Assembly (NCBI GenBank): GCA_913020275.1
Contig: CAJWBV010000013.1
Coordinates: 1 to 10,221, forward strand
DNA from: an uncultured Rhodobiaceae bacterium
GTDB taxonomy: Bacteria > Pseudomonadota > Alphaproteobacteria > RS24
Length of the DNA: 10,221 bases
Reading direction: 5' to 3'
Position 1 is the first letter of the stretch, and every line of letters begins with the position of its first letter. Below, piece by piece: positions 1 to 6,121 of this stretch. The notes under the pieces are model-generated. The model ran no database searches. It worked only from the letters and a program-made list of their open reading frames with translations, and was not told the origin of the DNA. The position numbers and the translations under genes are program-made.

Positions 1-807
1 TCCTTTGACGAAGGGAGATTCGTATTGTCCGCAAACTTGCATGGCAAGAAGTCCGGCGGCCGTAGTGGCATAATCGGGGTGCCCCCCCGGTTGGTAAGCG
101 AAACCGGATACCTTCCTCAGTGGTTCACCTCTTTCATCCAAGGAGGACCAGTAGGATCTCCGCAAATAGCCGATCGCTTCCTCGATGGCCGAAGAGGGAA
201 CTTTGAGCCCGGCATTTTTGGCCGAGCGCAGAGCCATTAATTGCCAGATCGTAACCGACAGATCCGCATCTCTGGAGTCCGGAGAGTATCTCCATCCGCC
301 CTGATGGGAGGTGCTTTTGGGCACGGCTTGGGAACGAAGAATGAGTCCGATGGCGGATTCGCATCTTTTCAGAATCAGTCTGTCCCCTTCGTCATCCATT
401 CCCATGCCCAGCATTTCGGAAAGCATCAGCGTGATGATTCCGTGGCCATACATCCGTCCGTTGTCCTTTTTGCCGAAGTATCCGTTCTCATCCTGCCTGT
501 CTTCCTGAAGAACGAAGTCCAGCGCCTTCCTCATCATCCGCCCCTTGTCATCAGGGTTGATCGGTTGATTGCCCACTGCGGCCATGGCCATGAGCGAGAG
601 CGCCGTCATGGTGGTGTCGTGGCCACGATCGAGAATCGCTCCGTCACCCCGTTGTTTTTTCATGAGAAAGCCAATGCCCCTTTCGATCGCCTTGTCGACT
701 TTGTCGGGTTTGAAGGGGTTACCGACGTCCAAAGAGTTCTCTTCGTTATCCTGCCCGAAAACCGCGGCGAAGCAGAAGAGGATAGTCAATGAGATGAGTT
801 TTTGCAT
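1..807 (-). CDS. Secreted prenyltransferase/squalene-oxidase-repeat protein, 5' part only (runs off the window)
   Basis: The frame is open from an ATG at 807 to the window edge: 269 codons with no stop, C-terminus missing. Residues 1-19 look like a signal peptide (basic start, hydrophobic [12 protein letters not shown], no clear lipobox). Four repeats of the alpha/alpha-barrel type follow: about 39-80 ([17 protein letters not shown]...[12 protein letters not shown]), 94-135, 150-200 ([24 protein letters not shown]) and 235-260 ([22 protein letters not shown]). The GGWRY...[10 protein letters not shown] stretch is typical of the squalene-cyclase-like proteins common in Planctomycetes and Verrucomicrobia. 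These are mostly uncharacterised and should not be read as true hopene cyclases; no DXDD-type cyclase motif is visible. AAGGAG lies nine bases before the ATG, and the upstream gene stops five bases before it, so the two are probably co-transcribed. Ten of 17 arginine codons are AGA/AGG, unlike the dcw genes to the right. Family assignment is fairly sure, function unknown. Confidence 0.8.
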   Translation of the reverse strand, partial: MQKLISLTILFCFAAVFGQDNEENSLDVGNPFKPDKVDKAIERGIGFLMKKQRGDGAILDRGHDTTMTALSLMAMAAVGNQPINPDDKGRMMRKALDFVLQEDRQDENGYFGKKDNGRMYGHGIITLMLSEMLGMGMDDEGDRLILKRCESAIGLILRSQAVPKSTSHQGGWRYSPDSRDADLSVTIWQLMALRSAKNAGLKVPSSAIEEAIGYLRRSYWSSLDERGEPLRKVSGFAYQPGGHPDYATTAAGLLAMQVCGQYESPFVKG

Positions 808-812
808 GAAAC

Positions 813-1463
813 TTATCTCCTTGTTTGACGGGACTGGTCGGACATCGCCCGAAAATAGGCTTCCACCCGGTTGCGGAACTCTCCCGAAACAGCCTCTCGT
901 TTCCCGCCCATTAAATCCTTGGCCAATTTGGGTGGAAGTTGATTCCACTCCAGTTCGGAGTTGTTTTCCAAGTTCGGAATGGGCAAATCCTGCAAGGTGA
1001 TTCTGGCCGCGGCGTCCACCTCCGATCCTTCTCCTGAGTTCAGGGTAGAGCCTTCAATCAGGGCCTTTTGTTCCGCAATTCTGGCAGCGGCCATGGCCAT
1101 GGCTTGGGCTTGGGTGGCTTGGGCGAGAGCTTGAGCGGCTTGGTTGAGAGCTTCCGCAGAAGAGGGGGAGGAGGACTCTCCCGGTCCTGACGAGGGTTGT
1201 TCGGATGAAGACTGTTGAGAAGCTTGATCCGGATTCGCGGGTTCAGAATTGTTCTCAGAGGTTGGAGATTGCGTCATTTCTTCCAAAGGAGTTGATGGGG
1301 ACGGGCCGCCCTCCGTCTCTTCACCGAAAAATGGACTTTCCAACGGATGGAGAGCCTGGTCAAGAGCATCGAGGGTTTGGGCGAGCGCCAGGGCAGTTTC
1401 AGGATTACTTAACGGTGAGTCGTATGGATAGGCCTCAGCGCCGTTTTCCATGTTAGTCGAGCT
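813..1463 (-). pseudogene. C-terminal fragment of an unrecognised PVC-like protein (5' part missing at the junction)
   Basis: This is the non-RecN part of the 813-2105 ORF, about residues 215-430, ending at a TAA at 813-815. It starts with an acidic, Pro/Ser-rich stretch, continues with a Ser/Gln/Glu/Pro linker and an Ala/Gln-rich probably helical run ([16 protein letters not shown]), and ends in what looks like a small conserved tail: [17 protein letters not shown] followed by [14 protein letters not shown]. From memory, large coiled-coil proteins of Planctomycetes and Verrucomicrobia can end in a similar LPPK...YRxxVExYFR block and lie next to squalene-cyclase-like genes; I could not check this. 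The gene is coupled to the next one: its last codons carry the AAGGAG used by the ATG at 807. Its real start is missing. An in-frame ATG at 1449-1451 has no good ribosome binding site. Function unknown. Confidence 0.6.
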
Positions 1464-2105
1464 CTGATCGGCCAATGTTTCTTCTTCACCGTTCTGCGGC
1501 TCCAGCGTCTGCAACTCGGCCACGGCATTGGTCAGATAATCGGCTTCTTCCGCCGCGCGCGCCAAAGCCTCGCGATGTGATGTCAGGCGCTTTTCAAGCT
1601 GTAATTTGGTGCTGTGCAATTGCCCGAGCGCGCGCACGTCCTCGTCAATGCCGGCAAACTGGTCGAGCAAGCGACGCTGGGTGGCGGCGTCGGTCAGTGC
1701 CTGACTTTCGTTCTGCCCGTGAATTTCCACCAAAGCGTTGCCGAGCCGGGCAAGCAGACCCACGCTGACCGGCGCATCATTGCAAAAAGCCCGACTGCGC
1801 CCGTCGGCGGTCTGAATACGCCGCAGAATAAGCTCCATTGTGTCGGTTGGTATTCCGTTTTCCTCCAAAACTGCCAACACATCTTTGTTTTGCGAGATAT
1901 CAAACACCGCCGTAACGCTGCCTTGTGCGGCCCCATTACGCACCAGACCGGCATCGCCGCGCGCGCCTATGGCAAGGCCCAGCGCATCCAGCAAAATGGA
2001 TTTTCCGGCACCGGTTTCGCCGGTCAGCGTACACAGATTGCCGTGCCAATCGAGATCGAGCTTATCGATAAGAACAATGTCGCGTATCGACAGTGATAGC
2101 AGCAT
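813..2105 (-). CDS. recN: Chimeric ORF: RecN N-terminal half fused in frame to an unrelated Ala/Gln/Ser-rich C-terminus
   Basis: RecN is an SMC-like ATPase of DNA double-strand-break repair, usually about 550 residues. This 430-residue ORF is RecN only to about residue 214. It shows the N-terminal head with Walker A GETGAGKS (29-36), a Q-loop region VEIHGQNES (127-134) and the start of the first coiled-coil arm, ending at [14 protein letters not shown]. The second arm, the ABC signature and Walker B should follow but are absent. Instead come about 216 low-complexity residues of foreign type. The ATG at 2105 is supported by AGGGG six bases upstream, overlapping the bamD stop, with a nine-base gap to bamD. 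Arginine codons change from no AGR in 14 (residues 1-214) to 4 AGR in 9 (215-430). As written the protein cannot form a complete RecN ATPase. I read it as a contig artefact or broken gene; identity of the N-terminal half is certain. Confidence 0.85.
   Translation of the reverse strand: MLLSLSIRDIVLIDKLDLDWHGNLCTLTGETGAGKSILLDALGLAIGARGDAGLVRNGAAQGSVTAVFDISQNKDVLAVLEENGIPTDTMELILRRIQTADGRSRAFCNDAPVSVGLLARLGNALVEIHGQNESQALTDAATQRRLLDQFAGIDEDVRALGQLHSTKLQLEKRLTSHREALARAAEEADYLTNAVAELQTLEPQNGEEETLADQSSTNMENGAEAYPYDSPLSNPETALALAQTLDALDQALHPLESPFFGEETEGGPSPSTPLEEMTQSPTSENNSEPANPDQASQQSSSEQPSSGPGESSSPSSAEALNQAAQALAQATQAQAMAMAAARIAEQKALIEGSTLNSGEGSEVDAAARITLQDLPIPNLENNSELEWNQLPPKLAKDLMGGKREAVSGEFRNRVEAYFRAMSDQSRQTRR
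817..822 (-). promoter_or_regulatory. Ribosome binding site of the squalene-cyclase-like gene
   Basis: AAGGAG on the minus strand, nine bases before the ATG at 807, inside the last codons and next to the TAA of the upstream gene. It supports this start and suggests translational coupling of the two left-hand genes. Confidence 0.7.
1440..1470. other. Inferred junction between PVC-like DNA (left) and the alphaproteobacterial dcw segment (right)
   Basis: RecN similarity ends at about position 1464 (codon 214), and the left-hand character (AGA/AGG codons, low-complexity Ser/Gln/Pro protein) is clear by about 1400. The breakpoint therefore lies near 1440-1470, give or take some tens of bases. No insertion-sequence end, target duplication or tRNA is visible here. 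A GAGCTC hexamer (SacI site) sits at 1459-1464. The call is an inference from protein content and codon use. Confidence 0.65.
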
Positions 2106-2114
2106 TCGCGGCCC

Positions 2115-2927
2115 CTAAAAGACCTTGTCGAGAGCCCTGCCAATCCAGGATGAGGGATCTTCCTCAGGGGTTAGCTCGCGGTCAACCAGCATCCGGTAAC
2201 TGTCACGATACCAACGGCTGTCGGGGAAATTATAGCCCAGGACTGCGGCGGCATTTTGCGCCTCATTGTTAACGCCGAGCGAAAGATAAACCTCAGTCAG
2301 CCGATGCAGGGCTTCGGGCACATGCGAGGTGCGGGGGAAGTTTTTGATGACATTGGAAAACCGCACCGAGGCCGCAACATAATAGCCGCGCTTCAGATAA
2401 TAGCGGCCCACATCCATTTCCTTGCCGGCCAAATGGTCGCTGGTGAGGTCGAGTTTTAAAATTGCGTCACGGGCATAGTCTGATTCCGGAAAACGCCGGA
2501 TTACATCGACCAGCGCTTGCTGGGCCAATTCGGTTATCAACTGGTCGCGCTTGACGTCCGAGATCCGCTCATACTGGCACATGGCGATGAGATAATAGGC
2601 GTAGGCTGCGCGCTTGTTGCCGGGGTAGAGCGAAATAAAGCGGCGCGCTGTGAGAATGGCCTCATCATATTTATTCTGCAAATAATAGGTATAGGCGGCC
2701 ATAACCATGGCACGGCGCGCCCAAATGGAATAGGGGTGCTGGCGCTCAACTTCATCAAACTGCTGTGCCGCACTGATGAAATTGCGGCGCTCCAACTCGT
2801 CAAAAGCCTCGTTGTAAATCTGTTCGACAGGTCGCTCGATATATTCTGCGATTTCCGGTTCATTTGCACCGCAAGCCGACAACACGCCGCACACAGCACA
2901 TACAGTTAATAATTGTTTCCACGTCAT
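2115..2927 (-). CDS. bamD: Outer-membrane assembly lipoprotein BamD
   Basis: BamD is an essential lipoprotein of the BAM complex, which folds beta-barrel proteins into the outer membrane; it is held at the periplasmic face by its N-terminal lipid. The 270-residue product starts with a lipoprotein signal (MTWKQLLTVCAVCGVLSAC) whose lipobox LSAC puts the lipidated Cys at residue 19. TPR-like helical repeats follow (NEAFDELERRNFISAAQQFDEVERQHP; YLQNKYDEAILTARRFISLYP; RYYLKRGYYVAASVRFSNVIKNFP), as usual for BamD. I chose the ATG at 2927 because it gives a normal short n-region; a GTG at 2945 would add six residues, and neither start has a strong Shine-Dalgarno sequence. It lies between lpxC (102 bases upstream) and recN (nine-base gap), the standard alphaproteobacterial order. 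Length and composition are normal. Confidence 0.93.
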   Translation of the reverse strand: MTWKQLLTVCAVCGVLSACGANEPEIAEYIERPVEQIYNEAFDELERRNFISAAQQFDEVERQHPYSIWARRAMVMAAYTYYLQNKYDEAILTARRFISLYPGNKRAAYAYYLIAMCQYERISDVKRDQLITELAQQALVDVIRRFPESDYARDAILKLDLTSDHLAGKEMDVGRYYLKRGYYVAASVRFSNVIKNFPRTSHVPEALHRLTEVYLSLGVNNEAQNAAAVLGYNFPDSRWYRDSYRMLVDRELTPEEDPSSWIGRALDKVF

Positions 2928-3029
2928 AATGAGATAGCGCCCCACGGTCCAAAAAGAGCCAATGAGCCATAGTTTTACAGCATTGAAGGAAAGGATGCCA
3001 GTAGAGAGAAGGCGTAAAAAAACGCGGGT

Positions 3030-4010
3030 CTATTCGGCGGCGAGGATTTTGTCCGCACCAGACAGATTGACAAGTTCGAAGGCATCCGCCTCAAGGAACA
3101 GGGCGTGCAGAAGTTTGTTATGCAGTGCGTGGCCCGATTTATGCCCGCGATACCGGCCGATCATGGGCAAGCCGAGCAGGTAAAGATCGCCAATGGCGTC
3201 CAGAAGTTTGTGCTGCACAAACTCTTTCGGGGACCGCAAACCTTCTTCATTCATGACGACATCGCCATCAACCAAAATGGCGTTTTCAATGGAACCACCC
3301 AGTGCAAGCCCCGCGCTGTGCATGGCTTCAACCTGATGCAACATGCAGAACGTACGCGCACCGGCGACATCCACGTCAAAATTCTCGGCCATAAGGTCAA
3401 GCTGATATGCCTGACGCCCGATTGCGCCGCTTTGAAAATCAATCTCAGCTTCAAAAACACATCCGTCTTCGGGCAGCAATTCGCAATAGCTGTCACCTTG
3501 CGATACCCGCACCGGCTTCTTGACGCGCAAGGCCCGACGCACCGCGTCTAATTCAACAATACCGACACTGTGCATCAAATCGACAAAAGGTTGGGCGCTG
3601 CCATCCATAATCGGCACTTCCGGCCCGTCGATTTCAACGATGACATTATCAACCCGCATACCGGCCAGCGCCGCCAACAAATGCTCAATCGTGCCAACCA
3701 CATGCCCGTGGCTGTTGCCGATTTTGGTTGACAGGGTGACATCGCATACGCTGCCGAACAGGGCGGGTATGGATGCCTCATCACGATCGGCAATATCTGT
3801 GCGGATGAAAACAACGCCGGTGTCTACTGCTGCCGGCAAAAGGCGCATGGCCAATTCCGCGCCCGAATGCAACCCAATGCCCCGACAAGAGACAGCTGCA
3901 CCCAGCGTTGTCTGCTGCGCGTTAAACTGCTGAATACCCGGTGTTCCGGCAAAAGCGACGGCCGGGAAACGCTCGTGTATCTGAGCAATTGTGGCGGGGG
4001 GTGGTGCCAT
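3030..4010 (-). CDS. lpxC: UDP-3-O-acyl-N-acetylglucosamine deacetylase LpxC
   Basis: LpxC is the zinc enzyme that removes the N-acetyl group from UDP-3-O-acyl-GlcNAc, the committed step of lipid A synthesis, in the cytoplasm. The 326-residue product has GIGLHSG (44-50), EHLLAAL (109-115, with zinc ligand H110), GPEVPIMDGSAQPF, GARTFCMLHQVE and GLALGGS. It also has FVQHKLLDAIGDL (zinc ligands H267 and D271) and KSGHALHNKLL (catalytic H294). All the key residues matching E. coli H79, E78, H238, D242 and H265 are present. The ATG at 4010 has AAGGA ten bases upstream. A TTG at 4079 would add 23 basic residues and is less likely. Even from the ATG there are about 30 residues before the usual QQTTL start of the fold. 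It is separated from ftsZ by a terminator, so it probably starts a new transcription unit with bamD and recN. Confidence 0.96.
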   Translation of the reverse strand: MAPPPATIAQIHERFPAVAFAGTPGIQQFNAQQTTLGAAVSCRGIGLHSGAELAMRLLPAAVDTGVVFIRTDIADRDEASIPALFGSVCDVTLSTKIGNSHGHVVGTIEHLLAALAGMRVDNVIVEIDGPEVPIMDGSAQPFVDLMHSVGIVELDAVRRALRVKKPVRVSQGDSYCELLPEDGCVFEAEIDFQSGAIGRQAYQLDLMAENFDVDVAGARTFCMLHQVEAMHSAGLALGGSIENAILVDGDVVMNEEGLRSPKEFVQHKLLDAIGDLYLLGLPMIGRYRGHKSGHALHNKLLHALFLEADAFELVNLSGADKILAAE

Positions 4011-4020
4011 CGGGCGTTTG

Positions 4021-4025
4021 TCCTT
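4021..4025 (-). promoter_or_regulatory. Ribosome binding site of lpxC
   Basis: AAGGA on the minus strand, ten bases before the ATG at 4010. It favours this start over the upstream TTG at 4079, before which I see no comparable site. Confidence 0.5.
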
Positions 4026-4086
4026 GGTTTCAACTACTTTTCTGATTTTTGTTCTACAAAAGCGTGAAACCAAGTACAAATAACAG

Positions 4087-4115
4087 ATTATTGCCTAATA
4101 TTACGGCCTTGTAAC
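4087..4115 (-). promoter_or_regulatory. Candidate sigma-70-type promoter of lpxC-bamD-recN
   Basis: On the minus strand GTTACA (4115-4110) and AATAAT (4092-4087) are separated by 17 bases. They match the -35 and -10 consensus at 4/6 and 5/6 positions. The region is AT-rich compared with the genes and lies just after the ftsZ terminator, where a promoter is needed. Other alignments in the same 50 bases (for example a -10 TAATAT) are nearly as good, so exact placement is weak. Confidence 0.35.
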
Positions 4116-4165
4116 AAAGCCAACCAAATCGTCTCACAGGGGTCAAAAAAAAGAAGAGGGGATCG

Positions 4166-4196
4166 AAAAAAGCCCGGACACAAGGTCCGGGCTTTT
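4166..4196 (-). terminator. Intrinsic terminator of ftsZ
   Basis: A perfect 12-bp stem (4168-4179 with 4185-4196; GC-rich core GCCCGGAC/GTCCGGGC) closes a five-base loop. On the minus strand it runs into six T residues (4171-4166). It starts about 10 bases after the ftsZ stop. On the plus strand it would have only four T residues and there is no gene to serve, so it is taken as the terminator of the murC-ftsZ direction. Confidence 0.92.
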
Positions 4197-4206
4197 CCCA
4201 TATTTT

Positions 4207-5955
4207 TTACCTACGCAAGAAGGCCGGAATATCCAACTGGTCGGCCTCGTAAGACGCATTCATGCTCGGCGCGGTCTGCATCTGCGTTTGAACCACAGGT
4301 GCTTGGTCAGCAATCGTCGGTGTCGGCGCCACAGAATTCACCGAAACTTGCGGTGCCGGCGGTTCCGGCATTTCGACTTTTGCTGCCGGAGCAGGTGCTT
4401 CGGTTGTATCGAGGTCCAGCGTCGGTTCATTCTGCGTCGGTGCCGCAGCCACCATTGGCGCCGGTTCAGCCGGTGTCGCTTCGGGCGCATCGAGAATTGC
4501 CGCCGGACGTTGATCCGGTGCCGGCGCATCATCAATATCGCGTCCGGCAATCTCAGCCGTTTCCCCAAGGCGCGGCTCGACCCGCTCATTATCCTCCAAA
4601 GGCTCTGCCTCCTCTATCGAGTTGGTGGCCAGATGGCTTTCTTCCTTGGGCGGCTGGCGGTTGGTGCCCAAAACACGGTCAAGGAATGAGCGCGAGCGTT
4701 TCGACACTTCGCGCCGCGGCGCCAGTTTCGGCTCACGCAGAAAACCCGGAAGTTCCCCCTCATCAGCTTCTTCGGCAATCTCCGGAGCTTCTGCCGCAGG
4801 CTCCGGCTCTGTGATTTCCGCAACATCTTCAACCGCAGGTGGCGCGGCATCGGCTTGCATGAAGGATGGCAATTCGCTGCTCGCCCCTTCACCCTCGGTT
4901 TCTGGCGTCTCGGCAGAGGGATAATCCTGCATCTGTTGACCCATATTAATCACCTCGCCACGCGTGACGGGGCGCAATTTGGATTTTGCCCCCGCCTCAA
5001 TGCCGGTAGCGACAACGGAGACCCGCACCATGCCCTTCAGATTATCGTCGAAGGTTGAACCGATGATGATATTGGCGTTTTCGTCAACCTCATCCTTGAT
5101 GCGGTTGGCGGCCTCATCAACCTCATAAAGCGTCATGTCTTCGCCGCCGGAAATATTGATCAACAGACCGTTGGCCCCGCTCATCGACACATCGTCGAGC
5201 AACGGATTGGCAATCGCGGCCTCTGCGGCTTCGATGGCACGGTTGTCGCCTTCGGCTTCGCCCGTACCCATCATGGCTTTGCCCATTTCGTCCATAATGG
5301 TTTTGACATCGGCAAAGTCGAGATTAATAAGCCCCGGCTTGATCATCAAATCGGTAATGCCGGACACGCCCGAATGCAGAACTTCATCGGCCATTGCAAA
5401 GGCTTCGGCAAATGTCGTCTGGGCATTGGCGATGCGGAACAGGTTCTGGTTCGGGATGATGATAAGCGTATCAACCTCCTTGGCCAGTTCGTTTATGCCT
5501 TCATTGGCCGACCGCATGCGCCGTGTGCCCTCAAAATCGAAGGGTTTGGTGACCACACCGACGGTCAGCACGCCCAATTCGCGTGCGGCGCGGGCAATCA
5601 CGGGTGCCGCACCGGTGCCGGTGCCCCCTCCCATACCGGCTGTAACAAAGGCCATATGCGAGCCCTGCAACATGTCGACGATTTCAGCCATCGACTCCTC
5701 GGCGGCCTGACGGCCGACTTCCGGATTTGAGCCGGCACCCAATCCTTCAGTGAGCTTGCTGCCCATCTGAATTCGGCGATCGGCCTGGCTGGCCGCAAGT
5801 GCCTGTGCGTCGGTATTGGCGACGACAAAATCGACGCCTTCCAGCCCTGCGCTCACCATATTATTGACCGCATTGCCACCAGCGCCCCCGATGCCAAACA
5901 CGACAATACGGGGTTTAAGTTCCCTTTTCGGTGGAACGGTAAGATGAATACTCAT
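4207..5955 (-). CDS. ftsZ: Cell division GTPase FtsZ with long linker and extra tail-like motifs
   Basis: FtsZ is the tubulin-like GTPase that polymerises into the division ring at mid-cell. The 582-residue product has the GTPase/polymerisation core at about 14-322: [10 protein letters not shown] (21-30), tubulin signature GGGTGTG (109-115), and T7 loop NLDFADVK (211-218) with catalytic Asp213 and Asp216. A disordered Pro/Ala/Glu-rich linker follows (about 325-572). The extreme C-terminus is DIPAFLRR, the conserved peptide that binds FtsA and other partners; it stops at RR without the few further residues common in relatives. Unusually, similar motifs occur inside the linker: ELPSFM (361-366) and ELPGFLRE (401-408), the latter followed by a basic, possibly amphipathic stretch [13 protein letters not shown] (418-430). 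The ATG at 5955 has AAGGAG six bases upstream; the frame is open 30 codons further, but that part is not FtsZ-like. Confidence 0.98.
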   Translation of the reverse strand: MSIHLTVPPKRELKPRIVVFGIGGAGGNAVNNMVSAGLEGVDFVVANTDAQALAASQADRRIQMGSKLTEGLGAGSNPEVGRQAAEESMAEIVDMLQGSHMAFVTAGMGGGTGTGAAPVIARAARELGVLTVGVVTKPFDFEGTRRMRSANEGINELAKEVDTLIIIPNQNLFRIANAQTTFAEAFAMADEVLHSGVSGITDLMIKPGLINLDFADVKTIMDEMGKAMMGTGEAEGDNRAIEAAEAAIANPLLDDVSMSGANGLLINISGGEDMTLYEVDEAANRIKDEVDENANIIIGSTFDDNLKGMVRVSVVATGIEAGAKSKLRPVTRGEVINMGQQMQDYPSAETPETEGEGASSELPSFMQADAAPPAVEDVAEITEPEPAAEAPEIAEEADEGELPGFLREPKLAPRREVSKRSRSFLDRVLGTNRQPPKEESHLATNSIEEAEPLEDNERVEPRLGETAEIAGRDIDDAPAPDQRPAAILDAPEATPAEPAPMVAAAPTQNEPTLDLDTTEAPAPAAKVEMPEPPAPQVSVNSVAPTPTIADQAPVVQTQMQTAPSMNASYEADQLDIPAFLRR

Positions 5956-5961
5956 GGCGTT

Positions 5962-5967
5962 CTCCTT
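5962..5967 (-). promoter_or_regulatory. Ribosome binding site of ftsZ
   Basis: AAGGAG six bases before the ATG at 5955. It fixes the start at MSIHLTVPP and rules out the longer open frame beginning at 6045. It is one of the best sites in the window, in keeping with the high amount of FtsZ that cells make. Confidence 0.85.
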
Positions 5968-6008
5968 TTCTACTCGTTCGTGTTGGGCATGTTTTCCAAA
6001 GTTGAAAA

Positions 6009-6048
6009 AGCATGCGACCCTGCGCCCAATATCCAGGTGGTGCATGCT
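6009..6048. repeat. 7-bp inverted repeat in the ftsA-ftsZ gap
   Basis: AGCATGC (6009-6015) and GCATGCT (6042-6048) are perfect inverted copies with a 26-base spacer; each also contains the palindrome GCATGC. They lie 54 to 93 bases upstream of the ftsZ ATG in the only sizeable gap of the murC-ftsZ unit (5956-6121, 166 bases). They could be paired operator sites or a weak stem in the leader, or chance. I found no clear promoter or CtrA (TTAA-N7-TTAA) box in this gap. Confidence 0.3.
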
Positions 6049-6121
6049 CCCGACAAGCTCTCATTGCCCGTCACAGGTGGCCCCAGGCCAGTTAAATACG
6101 CTGATACAAATATGCGTTGCA

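Noticed and set aside
82..88. Run of seven C as a possible frameshift or phase-variable tract
   Set aside because: The reading frame of the repeat protein stays open and family-like on both sides ([13 protein letters not shown]), so there is no sign of an indel.
241..792. Plus-strand open frame of 183 codons
   Set aside because: It is antisense to the repeat-protein gene, whose minus-strand translation shows clear family motifs; no ribosome binding site or recognisable product.
813..2105. Reading the 430-residue ORF as a novel RecN fusion protein with a new function
   Set aside because: Half of the RecN ATPase is missing, codon use changes at the join, and the C-terminal part is coupled to an unrelated downstream gene. 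A contig artefact or broken gene explains this better than a designed fusion.
3013..3028. Short GCGT/ACGC hairpin just after the lpxC stop as a terminator
   Set aside because: Only a four-base-pair stem around an A-rich loop, and no T tract placed after it on the minus strand; bamD probably stays on the lpxC transcript.
5956..6045. FtsZ start at 6045 (30 extra residues)
   Set aside because: No FtsZ-like sequence in the extension and a strong AAGGAG sits right before the ATG at 5955.
6100..6120. CtrA-type or sigma-70 promoter just after ftsA
   Set aside because: A TTTAAC and some AT-rich hexamers are present, but no second TTAA at the right spacing and no -35/-10 pair better than chance.
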